DNA of 64,000 bases from Natrinema amylolyticus_A (GCF_042678045.1 NZ_JBHUDI010000003.1:62001-126000), one strand, 5' to 3'. Counted from the stretch's first letter, positions 52,354-61,662 are shown. Numbers and translations are program-made. Notes: generated from the sequence alone by a model not told the origin.

Positions 52354-53772
52354 TTAGTAAATAGAACCTCTGAGAACACTAAATGACTTTTCGCGTAGGT
52401 CTTTAGACGACAGTAACATGAGTCCGTAAACTACTGCCCCAACAATCACTACGGAGAAAACGGAGATCAAGGACTCGACACCAATCGATATTTTATATAC
52501 ATACACGACCACAGACATGATGACAGAAGATAAAATACACCACCTAATATTCTTCCAAGGCATTTCGATCGCTATGAATTTAGATAGATAATAAACATGT
52601 AAGATGTTATTGACCAGAGTAGCAGCTACTGTCCCAATCGCTGCGCCAACAATACCTATTTTCCAAACTAATAAGATGTTCAGCACGAGATTCAATACAA
52701 GACTGATCGCAGAAGACCGTGCGGCGAGATTAGGCTGGTTGATACCTAATAATGATTGTCCAGCGATTTTATGTACTCCTTGGAAAATCTTACTCACCAT
52801 TAATATAATTAATACCTTCGAGGCAATATTGTATTCCTGGCCAAAAACAAACGTCAATATGTCATTTGATAGTAACAACACCCCAAAGAAGGAGGGGATT
52901 ATGAGCATTAAAGAGGGAATGATCGATTTTGTAAAGACAGCTTCGATACGAGCAGTCTCTCCCTCCTCATTCCATTTGCTAATTTGCGGAAAGATAGAAG
53001 TTGCAATAGCTGTACTTAACAACATAACGATGCCCGACACACGCCAAGCCGTTTCATAGGCACCAACATCAGTTTGGGTCAGGAAATACCCGATAGCTAT
53101 CACATCAAACCAATTGAATAAAAGCCCGCCGATAGAAGATATAAATGCATATTTTGAATAGTTGATCAATGATTTAGAATGTACGTATGAGGGGGGTTTT
53201 AATTCCACTGAACTCCTGTGCAACGCCAGAACCATCATTATGAACAAACCGAGCAACTGAGCATATACGAGAGAATAGACACCAAATTGGAAAATAAAGA
53301 TAAGGATAGCACCGACGATTACGTAAATAAAGTGTTGAGAAAGCGTTGGAAGCGCTGTTAAACCTACGCGAAGTTCCCCCTTAAGTATGGAGATCGACAG
53401 GTTTGCAAATTCCTGCAATATGAGCCCAACTACTAAAAGTAGCGCTAATTCAGCCCCCAAATACTGGTTAATAACTTGCCGGAATATTAGTATAGCGGCA
53501 CATATAGGGAAGAGGAGAATAGATTTAAGTATAATTGCAGATGAAATGAATTCGTAAGATGTTCCGCTCTCGCTCAAACGCTTCACTAGACTGAATCGGA
53601 TACCAAAATCAGTTGGAATTGCTAATATTCCTAGCAGAGCCTGATAAAGGAAAAAGATCCCAAGCTGATTTGCGCCTAATTCTCGGGCAAAGAAAATAAG
53701 ACCAACAAACCCTAGAAACTTACTTAATATTTGTGATAGAAATAGCTTGGCACTTGAACGGGAGAGGTTCAT
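52354..53772 (-). CDS. Wzx-type oligosaccharide flippase
   Basis: A 472-residue membrane protein with about 12-14 helices in the MOP/polysaccharide-export pattern: SSAKLFLSQILSKFLGFVGL IFFARELGANQLGIFFLYQA at the N-terminus is the typical flippase start, and repeated RxxxLGPxxxG-like turns follow (for example FLTQTDVGAYETAWRVSGIV). It would move the lipid-linked oligosaccharide from the cytoplasmic to the outer face before transfer to protein, the role proposed for AglR in Haloferax. AT-rich like the core; it is the last gene before the high-GC rml block. Confidence 0.86.
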   Translation of the reverse strand: MNLSRSSAKLFLSQILSKFLGFVGLIFFARELGANQLGIFFLYQALLGILAIPTDFGIRFSLVKRLSESGTSYEFISSAIILKSILLFPICAAILIFRQVINQYLGAELALLLVVGLILQEFANLSISILKGELRVGLTALPTLSQHFIYVIVGAILIFIFQFGVYSLVYAQLLGLFIMMVLALHRSSVELKPPSYVHSKSLINYSKYAFISSIGGLLFNWFDVIAIGYFLTQTDVGAYETAWRVSGIVMLLSTAIATSIFPQISKWNEEGETARIEAVFTKSIIPSLMLIIPSFFGVLLLSNDILTFVFGQEYNIASKVLIILMVSKIFQGVHKIAGQSLLGINQPNLAARSSAISLVLNLVLNILLVWKIGIVGAAIGTVAATLVNNILHVYYLSKFIAIEMPWKNIRWCILSSVIMSVVVYVYKISIGVESLISVFSVVIVGAVVYGLMLLSSKDLREKSFSVLRGSIY

Positions 53773-53966
53773 TTTCGAGTAGTTGGTTTGTCGCTAGAAA
53801 TCCGGACATAATACACTTTTGTTTTTAATTAGTCCTCTATTTAGAAATCACCTATAATTTTATATGTTCTAGTAAGTTAGGAAACACTGACTATCCCCTA
53901 ACCGCGATAAAATGTCAGATATCGATATCAACAGAGGTAAAAACAGGCTTAGCAAAAACAGTACCG

Positions 53967-54431
53967 ATGATCGAAGGCGTCGAAGTACGTGATCTACAGG
54001 TAAACGCGGACGAACGCGGCCATCTCGTCGAGATGTTCCGCAAGGACTGGCCGGAGTTCGATCCGGAGCCGGCGATGTCCTACTACTCCATGAGCTACCC
54101 CGGGGTAATCCGAGCCTGGCACCGTCACACCCGCGGGCAGATCGACCACTTCGTCTGTCCGAAGGGACGCATCAGGGTCGGCATCTACGATGACCGTGAG
54201 GACTCTCCAACACAGGGCGAGCTGAACACGTTCGTCATCGGCGAGCACGACCAGCAGGTCGTCCGGATCCCGGGCGCGTGCTGGCACGGGTTCAAGATCG
54301 TCGGCGACGAACAGGCGATGCTGATCAACTTCCCGACGAACCTCTACGACTACGAGGATCCTGACGAGGAACGCCTCCCCCATGACACAGACGAGATTCC
54401 ACTCGACTGGGATGCGGAGGTGCATGGATGA
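53967..54431 (+). CDS. rmlC: dTDP-4-dehydrorhamnose 3,5-epimerase-like protein (RmlC)
   Basis: A 154-residue cupin: VRDLQVNADERGHLVEMFRK DW with the family's RG-L motif, GVIRAWHRHTRGQIDHFVCP with the catalytic His in the WHRH segment, and RIPGACWHGFKIVGDEQAML INFPTNLYDYEDPDEERLPH D. It epimerises dTDP-4-keto-6-deoxyglucose at C3 and C5 in the dTDP-L-rhamnose pathway. It overlaps rmlA by four bases (ATGA). Return to high GC starts here. Confidence 0.85.
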   Translation: MIEGVEVRDLQVNADERGHLVEMFRKDWPEFDPEPAMSYYSMSYPGVIRAWHRHTRGQIDHFVCPKGRIRVGIYDDREDSPTQGELNTFVIGEHDQQVVRIPGACWHGFKIVGDEQAMLINFPTNLYDYEDPDEERLPHDTDEIPLDWDAEVHG

Positions 54432-55501
54432 AAGGCGTTCTGCTCGCCGGCGGGACCGGTTCCCGACTCCGGCCGATCACCCACACTGGGCCGAAGCAGC
54501 TCGTCCCCGTTGCGAACAAGCCGGTCATCCAGTACGCGATCGAGGATCTCAAGGAGGCCGGGATCACCGAGATTGGGATCATTCTCGGCAACAAGGGCCG
54601 CGACGAGATCCAGGAGTTCCTCGGTGACGGTAGCGAGTTCGGCGTCGAGATCACGTACATCGTGCAGGGCCGTCCACTCGGCTTAGCCCACGCGGTCGGC
54701 TGCGCCGAATCGTTCGTCGGCGACGACGATTTCGTGGTGTACCTGGGCGACAACATGCTCAAGCAGGGTATCGAAGGTGTCGTCGACAGCTTCCGTGAGG
54801 GTGCGTATGACGCCGGCATCGCACTCCAGCGCGTCGACAACCCCCAGCAGTTCGGCATCGCTGCCGTCGATGACGATGGCACAGTCACGCAACTTGTCGA
54901 GAAACCGGACGATCCGCCGTCGGATCGCGCTTTGATCGGTATTTACGTCTTCTCTCCGCGCGTGTTCGACGCGATCGAACGCATCGAGCCGTCGTGGCGC
55001 GGCGAGCTCGAGATCACGGACGCCATCCAGATGATGCTCGACGACGGTGCCGCAATCGACTCCCAGATCGTCGAGGGGTGGTGGAAAGACACTGGGAAGC
55101 CACAAGACGTGCTGGAAGCCAATCGATTGGTGCTTGAAGACGAATTAGCTGTGCTGGCCGGGAATGTCGACGAGGACGCCGATGTCAGTGGACGCGTTGA
55201 TCTCGCTGAGTCAGCCAGCATCGAGGCCGGCGCTGTCGTTCGTGGCCCCGTCTCGATCGGAGCCAACACCACGATTCAAGCGAACACCTACGTTGGACCG
55301 TACTCGTCAGTTGGGCCGAACACCGTCGTTGAGAACGCACACTTAGAAAACAGCGTCATCGTCGGCGATGCAACGATCACAACTAACGGACGGATCATCG
55401 ACAGCCTAATTGGCCGCGGCGCGTCGATCGAGAGCGCAGAGGATCTCTTGCCCGAGGGGCGTCGGCTGGTCGTTGGCGAGAACTCACAACTCAAATTATG
55501 A
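54428..55501 (+). CDS. rmlA: glucose-1-phosphate thymidylyltransferase, long form (RmlA)
   Basis: 357 residues. The catalytic domain starts MKGVLLAGGTGSRLRPITHT GPKQLVPVANKPV, with VVYLGDNMLKQGIEG, VEKPDDPPSDRALIGIYVFS and EGWWKDTGKPQDVLEAN. The C-terminal 110 residues form a left-handed beta-helix of hexapeptide repeats (ADVSGRVDLAESASIEAGAV, VRGPVSIGANTTIQANTYVG). The long StrD-like RmlA is usual in archaea. It makes dTDP-glucose, the first step to dTDP-rhamnose. It sits in an operon with rmlC and a zinc-finger protein. Confidence 0.88.
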   Translation: MKGVLLAGGTGSRLRPITHTGPKQLVPVANKPVIQYAIEDLKEAGITEIGIILGNKGRDEIQEFLGDGSEFGVEITYIVQGRPLGLAHAVGCAESFVGDDDFVVYLGDNMLKQGIEGVVDSFREGAYDAGIALQRVDNPQQFGIAAVDDDGTVTQLVEKPDDPPSDRALIGIYVFSPRVFDAIERIEPSWRGELEITDAIQMMLDDGAAIDSQIVEGWWKDTGKPQDVLEANRLVLEDELAVLAGNVDEDADVSGRVDLAESASIEAGAVVRGPVSIGANTTIQANTYVGPYSSVGPNTVVENAHLENSVIVGDATITTNGRIIDSLIGRGASIESAEDLLPEGRRLVVGENSQLKL

Positions 55502-55677
55502 AGATCATCACTCACGAGTGTCCGGAGTGTCGCACCGTCGTCGCAGCCAACGAACTCGAGGACAATCGCGTCATGAAGTGTCCAGGGAGGGACTGCGAAA
55601 CCGTCCTTCGGTTCGATGACCTACCTGAATTTGACCGCGACTTTTTTCTCGAAAACCGCGACCAGTATCGACTCTAA
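55498..55677 (+). CDS. small zinc-finger protein in the rml operon (59 aa)
   Basis: The frame starts MKIITHECPECRTVVAANEL and contains MKCPGRDCETVL, then FDDLPEFDRDFFLENRDQYR L. Two cysteine pairs (CPEC and CPGRDC) make a one-domain zinc ribbon. The start overlaps the rmlA stop (ATGA), and the last four bases overlap the end of the convergent rmlD. Haloarchaea carry many CPxCG-type micro-zinc-fingers; linkage here suggests a role in controlling rhamnose or glycan genes, which is inference. Confidence 0.7.
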   Translation: MKIITHECPECRTVVAANELEDNRVMKCPGRDCETVLRFDDLPEFDRDFFLENRDQYRL

Positions 55678-56552
55678 AATAGCGCGGTGATGTCCTCAGT
55701 GAGCGTCGGCTGAGGACGACCAAGCAGCGACTCGACTTTCGCGGTATCCAGACAGGTGTACGCGGGGCGTGACGCCTCGCGGTTGATTGCCTCGAGCGAA
55801 CTCGGCTCGAGTAGATCGGCCGATCGGCCGAGTTCCTCGAGGAGTGTCTCACCAAACTCGTAGGGAGTGACATAGGATCGACATGCTACGTTGTATGTCC
55901 CCTGGGCACCGATATTGAGCAGTTCGAGCAGCGTTTGTGCTGTCGTCTCTGCCTGTGACGGAGTAATATACTGGTCGGTAAACAGCGGGACTGACTCTCC
56001 TGTTGCGGCCGTCTCGCGGACCCACGCTGGGAACCCTGACAGTTCACCCGCAGGTTGCGTACGGCCATAGACGAACGAAAGACGGGCGATCACGGCGGAC
56101 CGGTATACGTCCCGCACTGCCTTTTCGCCCGCCAGTTTCGACTCTCCATACGTCTGTAACGGGTTTGTCGGTGCCTCCTCTGGGTACGGTGACTCACGGT
56201 TACCATCGAATACGTAGTCCGTCGATGTATGTAGGAACTGAATATCCCAATCGTGAGCTAATTGTGCCAGCGTTCTCGCGCCCTCAACATTGACGGCGTT
56301 CGCTTGCTCTGGATTGGTTTCACACCCGTCGACGTCAGTGACGGCTGCACAGTTGATAACCGCGTCCGGGCGAACGTTCTCGAACACTGCCTTGCAGTCA
56401 CTCCGCGAACGAACATCGAGTTGATAGAGTGGACAATCAAACTCTGGTGCCGCTGAATGGTAAGTCCCTACGACTTCCCATCCGCGTTCAATGGCGGTAC
56501 TTACGACGTTTCCGCCGAGAAGACCGCCAGAGCCAGTTATGAGTACTCGCAT
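55674..56552 (-). CDS. rmlD: dTDP-4-dehydrorhamnose reductase (RmlD)
   Basis: A 292-residue SDR: MRVLITGSGGLLGGNVVSTA with the glycine motif, NCAAVTDVDGCETNPEQANA VN, HTSTDYVFDGNRESPYPEEA and PTNPLQTYGESKLAGEKAVR with the YxxxK. It reduces dTDP-4-keto-L-rhamnose to dTDP-L-rhamnose with NAD(P)H. It is divergent from rmlB (53-bp gap) and convergent with the rmlC-rmlA-zinc finger run, with a four-base overlap at the ends. Confidence 0.88.
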   Translation of the reverse strand: MRVLITGSGGLLGGNVVSTAIERGWEVVGTYHSAAPEFDCPLYQLDVRSRSDCKAVFENVRPDAVINCAAVTDVDGCETNPEQANAVNVEGARTLAQLAHDWDIQFLHTSTDYVFDGNRESPYPEEAPTNPLQTYGESKLAGEKAVRDVYRSAVIARLSFVYGRTQPAGELSGFPAWVRETAATGESVPLFTDQYITPSQAETTAQTLLELLNIGAQGTYNVACRSYVTPYEFGETLLEELGRSADLLEPSSLEAINREASRPAYTCLDTAKVESLLGRPQPTLTEDITALF

Positions 56553-56605
56553 GCTGCGTGCTGAGATGGACAGTTGTAAATAATTGACGAGACATTCTCA
56601 CCAGC

Positions 56606-57529
56606 ATGCACGTACTCGTAACCGGTGGTGCAGGCTTCATCGGATCGAATTTCGTCCATTACCTGATCAATCAGACCGACCACTCCGTCACAACTGTCGA
56701 CGCACTCACGTACGCGGGATCGAAGGATAATCTTTCCAGCGTGCTTGATCATGACCGCCATCAGTTCGTCGAAGGAGATATTTGCAATCAGGCGTTGATA
56801 GGTGAACTACTCGATGATGTTGATAGCGTAGTCAATTTTGCAGCTGAATCTCACGTTGATCGGTCAATCGACGACGCTGAACCGTTCGTCGCAACGAACG
56901 TCGAGGGAACACGGGTATTGCTAGATGGTGCACTAGATCACGATATCGAGCGATTCGTTCAGATCTCGACTGACGAGGTCTACGGGACGATCGAAACGGG
57001 GAGCTTCTCCGAAGACGATCCACTTTCGCCGCGAAACCCCTATTCGGCGACGAAAGCAAGCGCGGATCTGCTGGCGCTCAGTTATTATACGACTCACGGA
57101 TTGCCGGTCGTCGTAACACGGTCTTCGAACAACTACGGACCGCGGCAACACCGGGAAAAACTCATTCCGAAGTTTCTCACGCGAGCAGCTGCAGGGGAAA
57201 CGCTACCGGTCTACGGCGATGGGTCGAACGTCCGAGAGTGGTTGTACGTCGAAGATAACTGTCGCGCGGTCGAGACCGTGCTCGATGAGGGCAACGCCGG
57301 CGAGGTATACAATATCGGGAGCAGTGAGGAGTTGACGAACTTGGAAGTAACCGAGAAGATTCTCACGGCTGCAAACGGCGATGAGAGCCAAATCGAGTTC
57401 GTCGAGGATCGTCCCGGCCACGACCAGCGGTATTCGCTGGATACGTCGAAAGTACGTTCGCTAGGCTGGGAACCGAAATGGTCGTTCAAGGACGGGTTGC
57501 AGGAAACAGCCGAGTACTATCTCGCATAG
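56606..57529 (+). CDS. rmlB: dTDP-glucose 4,6-dehydratase (RmlB)
   Basis: A 307-residue SDR: MHVLVTGGAGFIGSNFVHYL INQTDHSVTTVDALTYAGSK DNL, NFAAESHVDRSIDDAEPFVA TNVEGT, ISTDEVYGTIETGSFSEDDP and NPYSATKASADLLALSYYTT HGLPVVVTRSSNNYGPRQHR EKLIP. The TDE triad and YxxxK are those of RmlB. With RmlA, RmlC and RmlD it completes the dTDP-L-rhamnose pathway in this locus. Confidence 0.9.
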   Translation: MHVLVTGGAGFIGSNFVHYLINQTDHSVTTVDALTYAGSKDNLSSVLDHDRHQFVEGDICNQALIGELLDDVDSVVNFAAESHVDRSIDDAEPFVATNVEGTRVLLDGALDHDIERFVQISTDEVYGTIETGSFSEDDPLSPRNPYSATKASADLLALSYYTTHGLPVVVTRSSNNYGPRQHREKLIPKFLTRAAAGETLPVYGDGSNVREWLYVEDNCRAVETVLDEGNAGEVYNIGSSEELTNLEVTEKILTAANGDESQIEFVEDRPGHDQRYSLDTSKVRSLGWEPKWSFKDGLQETAEYYLA

Positions 57530-57579
57530 GGGACCACGCCTCCGTAGGTCGATATCCTTTTTTATCGCGTTGGCAACAG

Positions 57580-58572
57580 ATGAGTATGCAGATTCTCATT
57601 ACTGGCGGAGCGGGTTTCATCGGCGGCCACCTCGCTGAAACGTTTGTGGGTGAGGGACACTCGGTTACCGTCTTTGACAACCTTGATCCCTACTACGATG
57701 TCGGGATTAAAGAGAAGAACATTCAAGCGGCACGAAATACGGCGGACCGCACCGATGGCAATTACGAACTCGTTAAAGGCAGTGTAACGGACGGAGAGAC
57801 GGTAACAGGCCTCGTTTCGAACGCCGATATCGTCTATCATCAAGCTGCACAGGCCGGTGTCCGAACCAGTGTTGACAATCCACGTAAGCCACATGAGGTG
57901 AACGTTGACGGCACACTGAACATTCTCGATGCTGCGCGCAATTCCGATGTCGAACGTGTCGTCCTCGCTAGTTCCTCCTCGGTCTACGGCAAGCCGGAGT
58001 ACCTTCCCTACGATGAGGACCATCCGACGAACCCGGTCAGTCCCTACGGCGTCTCGAAACTCGCCGCCGAGCAGTACGCTCGCGTCTACAGCGAGATCTA
58101 TGGCCTCCCGACCGTCTCGCTGCGCTACTTCACCGTCTACGGGCTGCGGATGCGTCCGAACATGGCGATCACGAACTTCGTCTCTCGCTGTATTAATGGG
58201 AAGCCGCCGGTCATCTACGGCAGCGGGGAGCAAACCCGCGATTTCACGTACATCGACGATATCGTCCGGGTGAACGAACAACTCTTAAGCGACGACAGCG
58301 CCGACGGCGAGATTCTTAACGTTGGCAGCACTGACAACATCGACATCGAGACGCTCGCGGCGGTTGTCCGCGACGAACTCGCTCGGGATCTCGACATAGA
58401 GTACGACGAGGCCAGGACCGGTGACGCGGAGCACACCCACGCCGATGTCTCAAAGGCGAATGAACTGTTAGGTTACGAGCCAACTGTTGATATCCGTGAG
58501 GGTGTCACGAACTTCATCGATTGGTACCAGAAGAACCGGGACTGGTACGAGCCTCTAGTACTGAATTCCTGA
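57580..58572 (+). CDS. NAD-dependent nucleotide-sugar epimerase (GalE/UDP-glucuronate 4-epimerase-like)
   Basis: A 330-residue extended SDR: MQILITGGAGFIGGHLAETF, FDNLDPYYDVGIKEKNIQAA, HQAAQAGVRTSVDNPRKPHE VNVDGT, LASSSSVYGKPEYLPYDEDH PTNPVSPYGVSKLAAEQYAR and LRYFTVYGLRMRPNMAI. The HQAAQAGVR and YFTVYGPxxRPDM patterns are those of UDP-glucuronate 4-epimerases, so UDP-galacturonate is a likely product from AglM's UDP-glucuronate. The start is MSMQ at 57580 or MQ at 57586; a T-rich TATA-like stretch near 57557-57563 fits either. Confidence 0.82.
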   Translation: MSMQILITGGAGFIGGHLAETFVGEGHSVTVFDNLDPYYDVGIKEKNIQAARNTADRTDGNYELVKGSVTDGETVTGLVSNADIVYHQAAQAGVRTSVDNPRKPHEVNVDGTLNILDAARNSDVERVVLASSSSVYGKPEYLPYDEDHPTNPVSPYGVSKLAAEQYARVYSEIYGLPTVSLRYFTVYGLRMRPNMAITNFVSRCINGKPPVIYGSGEQTRDFTYIDDIVRVNEQLLSDDSADGEILNVGSTDNIDIETLAAVVRDELARDLDIEYDEARTGDAEHTHADVSKANELLGYEPTVDIREGVTNFIDWYQKNRDWYEPLVLNS

Positions 58573-58625
58573 CGGAGGTTCCAACGAGAACGCGATGTTC
58601 AAAATCTAATATCAGACTGTACGTC

Positions 58626-61058
58626 TTAGTGCTCGAGCTCGACCACGGTCCCGTTCAGTACGTCCTCCTCGCTGACTGCCACCTGGCGGTCGTCGATCGA
58701 ATACTCCCCAGAGTACGGAACTGTCACCTCGCCGTGTCCAGTCTCTTCGATCGTTATCCCACGTTCGTAGATGAATGATTCATCTCCCACGGTGACATTC
58801 GTACTGACAACTACTGTCTCACCTGGCGCGCCAGACGCACGGATTGTCGCACCAGGGACCACTGCGAACGCCGCAACGTCGTCATCGACCAAGATCGCTT
58901 GGTAGTGGGCAAGCCCATCAGTGTCATTTCCATCCGAATCTAGATCCTTGAGTAATCGGACCTGCGTCTTTTCGGCCGGTTCTTTGCCGTCAACTTCGGT
59001 TACGACGTACCCGACTCGTCCCTCGAACTGATCGTACCAGCTATCCGGATCGGAAGCCTGGAAGGCCATATAATTGTTCTGGGCGTAGCTGTAGGTTCTC
59101 GACTCCCCGCTCACAAGGTAATTATACATTCGGTTGTCACCCCACTCGCTCAGCACGAAGTTTTCGGGGTAAGTTCGGTCCGCCGCTGCGGCGTGATCGT
59201 CGATAGCGCTCGCTGCCTCGACCTGCGACTCGCTATGAGTCACGTCTGCTGTCAGGCCGGGTACGTAGATGAGACTGAGCCCAAGTATGAGTAGACCGAT
59301 GCCGACCACGTAACCGATCTTTCGGCCGTCCGGGATCGAAATCGAAGGTTCGAGCGACTGCCCACCGTCGGTGGCGACTGTATCTCCATCTCGAGCGTCA
59401 TCCCTAAGCGATGAAGCTGTCCCCTGAAACGGAACTGGCGTTCGTGCTAGATCGACGACTGCAAGCAGCTGGACGAGTCCGAGGCCGGTGAGTACAGCGA
59501 GCGGAATCGCAAGCTGGCCAGCGAACCGGACTTGAACTCCCGCCAGAATGAGCAGATAGGTCGCGTAGGTGCCAACGAGCAACCAGCCCGGTTTGTATCG
59601 GCGGGTGACGAGCCAGACGACCCAGCCCAGCGCGATCAGCGCGACGTAAAATCCCATGCCAAGCTGATACATCGGTCCGAAAAAGACGGCGTATTCCGTC
59701 GAAAACAGTGAGAGAGTCTCGGTCGCCCCGCTGCGGAGAAACAGATCATCGAGACGAGCAGTCACTTCGGTCCAGTCAGCAGGTCGAAGAACCCGAAATA
59801 CGAGTAAACCGCCGGCTGCGACACCTCCCTCGAGTGCAAGCAATCCCCGAGAGCGGATCTTGAGACGGTACCACACCTCGCCGAGAGCGGTCACGGCGGT
59901 CGCTCCACCCAGAACCAGTGTCGGCGTAGCTGCGACGAACGTTGCATGCCAGCCCCAACGGTAGTGAAGGATGAGCGAGAGTATGCTTCCGACAGCCAAC
60001 CCGACAAGGAGCGGCAAGTTCGCACGCGCCGGCGACACCCGCGCTCGCACGTCTAGCGCGACTCGCAAGCCGACATAACCCGCAAGTGGGATCAGCAACA
60101 GAGGAGAACCGCCCCAGGTATGTGTTCCAGCCGCGACTGAGAGCCCGAAGGCAACGGCGACAGCCCACGTCACTAGCTCCTGGAGGTGCTCCTGAACGGC
60201 TGTATCCTGGCTTGTACTACTCGCGAGTCGCCGCTGAAGGTCGACAGCGAGCCATGCCAGCGTCAACAGTGTGATCCCAAGCCAGAAGTACTGGTGAAGC
60301 TGGTGATCGATGAATCCAAGGCCCGTGTAGACTGCGTGGATCGGCGTCACGGCGAAGACGAGCACGGACGCAACACCGACCCGGATATCTCGAGTCAACA
60401 GGACGGTGAGCTTGTAAATTACGAGGCCGAGGACGACGGAGGCGACGACAGGCAGCTGCGCTGCGACCGTGTCTGCGGCACCCTGGCCACCGCCGAGTAA
60501 CTCGGCGACGAACCAGTTGGTCGCATGTGCGAGCGGTCGCCGAGCAGCGACACCAGCTGACGGCTCTACCAGCACCCCGTAGTCCGTCGGTCCTGACGAC
60601 TTTTCGAGCAGGTTCTCCATCCAGTATCGGAAGTAGTACGGGTCGTTCGCCGGCGAGACGACGTACCCGTTCTGAAAGACTGACTGATACGCCGTCATTC
60701 TAGCTGCGGCGACGACCAGCAGTGCTCCGAATAGTCCTGCCAGTGCGCGGAGATCGACATCGTTCCAGAACCGATTGAAATCGGCCGCGAAATCATTATC
60801 GTCCGTGGGCTCATCGAGCTCTTTGCCCGTCAATACAGATTCAACGACTGCTGGGTCCGCGACCCGATATGCGCCATCAACCTTCGTGACGATGCCGCGG
60901 GATACAAGTTCTCCGAAGGTTCCCGAATCAAGATCAACATCATCGAATGTCCAAGTTCCATGGTCGGCGTCGACTGCAAGGACGGCCTCAAGAACAGTCT
61001 CCCCGTCGGATCGGTCGTCCAGAAACTCCTGCACCGTCTCGAGGTCGTCGGCCGTCAT
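58626..61058 (-). CDS. STT3/AglB-family oligosaccharyltransferase with divergent catalytic motif
   Basis: 810 residues: a soluble N-terminal domain of about 100 residues, 11-13 membrane helices (103-620) and an extracytoplasmic C-terminal domain (about 620-810). The first loop has VVSPANDPYYFRYWMENL (138-148) as the STT3 metal site, and a later loop has GLGFIDHQLHQYFW (about 246-259). The expected WWDYG is replaced by SEWGDNRMYNYLVSGESRTY (from residue 637). Typical AglB proteins transfer the dolichol-linked glycan to Asn in N-x-S/T. This one is STT3-like by fold and context (rml genes, flippase), but its activity should be treated as unproven. It is the last glycan gene of the locus. Confidence 0.8.
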   Translation of the reverse strand: MTADDLETVQEFLDDRSDGETVLEAVLAVDADHGTWTFDDVDLDSGTFGELVSRGIVTKVDGAYRVADPAVVESVLTGKELDEPTDDNDFAADFNRFWNDVDLRALAGLFGALLVVAAARMTAYQSVFQNGYVVSPANDPYYFRYWMENLLEKSSGPTDYGVLVEPSAGVAARRPLAHATNWFVAELLGGGQGAADTVAAQLPVVASVVLGLVIYKLTVLLTRDIRVGVASVLVFAVTPIHAVYTGLGFIDHQLHQYFWLGITLLTLAWLAVDLQRRLASSTSQDTAVQEHLQELVTWAVAVAFGLSVAAGTHTWGGSPLLLIPLAGYVGLRVALDVRARVSPARANLPLLVGLAVGSILSLILHYRWGWHATFVAATPTLVLGGATAVTALGEVWYRLKIRSRGLLALEGGVAAGGLLVFRVLRPADWTEVTARLDDLFLRSGATETLSLFSTEYAVFFGPMYQLGMGFYVALIALGWVVWLVTRRYKPGWLLVGTYATYLLILAGVQVRFAGQLAIPLAVLTGLGLVQLLAVVDLARTPVPFQGTASSLRDDARDGDTVATDGGQSLEPSISIPDGRKIGYVVGIGLLILGLSLIYVPGLTADVTHSESQVEAASAIDDHAAAADRTYPENFVLSEWGDNRMYNYLVSGESRTYSYAQNNYMAFQASDPDSWYDQFEGRVGYVVTEVDGKEPAEKTQVRLLKDLDSDGNDTDGLAHYQAILVDDDVAAFAVVPGATIRASGAPGETVVVSTNVTVGDESFIYERGITIEETGHGEVTVPYSGEYSIDDRQVAVSEEDVLNGTVVELEH

Positions 61059-61394
61059 TCAGAAAGAGTGTAACAGTTATCGCACATGGACCTTTCGTTC
61101 TGCGTACTCAAGGATAGTCGATCTGATCTCCTGACTATGCTTGCGCTTACTCAACTCACTGCCACTGGATACCGAGGTCTTTCTGTCGCAACGGACTGTA
61201 ACACAGCCTTCCGAATTCACACATCACTTCTCATGAGGGTCTTTTTCTCGAGGCAATACGAGGTTCCTCCAACAAGAGCTGATATCCTCAGACGACCCAC
61301 TGAATGGGGGTTCGAGTCCGGACTGACGACCGATCAACGAAGAGATCAACGACTACTTGGCCGAAGTGGCATAAAAGAACCCGATTAGACGAAT
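61059..61394. other. intergenic stretch
   Basis: No gene is supported. The plus-strand GGGGGTTCGAGTCCGGAC near 61305 looks like a tRNA T-arm but has no matching acceptor, D or anticodon arms. Confidence 0.45.
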
Positions 61395-61637
61395 TTAGTT
61401 TTCATCACGTGGATCCTCAACGAATTCGTATAATCCTCCCTTATTTAATCGCTGTATCCATCCTGCAGTGGTGAGATTTCTTAGAGCGTACTCAACTTGT
61501 CCCTTTTCGAGATCCGTTCGTTCACGAAAGAACTGGGGATTCGCGCGTCCCCACGGCTCACCGGATTCTTTGCCTTCTTTAAATAGTTCGAGAATAATTT
61601 CTTCTCGTTCATTTGGTTCGTAGTTCTGATTAACCAT
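61395..61637 (-). CDS. small winged-helix DNA-binding protein, module copy A
   Basis: 80 residues starting MVNQNYEPNEREEIILELFK. The winged helix is FRERTDLEKGQVEYALRNLT TAGWIQRLNKGGLYEFVEDP RDEN. The end GLYEFVEDPRDE closely parallels GVYELVEDPREE of the regulator at 63509. It is divergent from the structured leader and the small Cys gene at 61837, with two palindromes between them. The start at 61637 is preferred because upstream codons (MMHETLI) precede the conserved part. Probably the module's repressor or activator. Confidence 0.75.
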   Translation of the reverse strand: MVNQNYEPNEREEIILELFKEGKESGEPWGRANPQFFRERTDLEKGQVEYALRNLTTAGWIQRLNKGGLYEFVEDPRDEN

Positions 61638-61662
61638 TATTAGCGTCTCGTGCATCACAGAA

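Noticed and set aside
61300..61326. tRNA-like T-arm (GGGGGTTCGAGTCCGGAC)
   Set aside because: The stem pairs poorly and no acceptor, D or anticodon arms are found around it.
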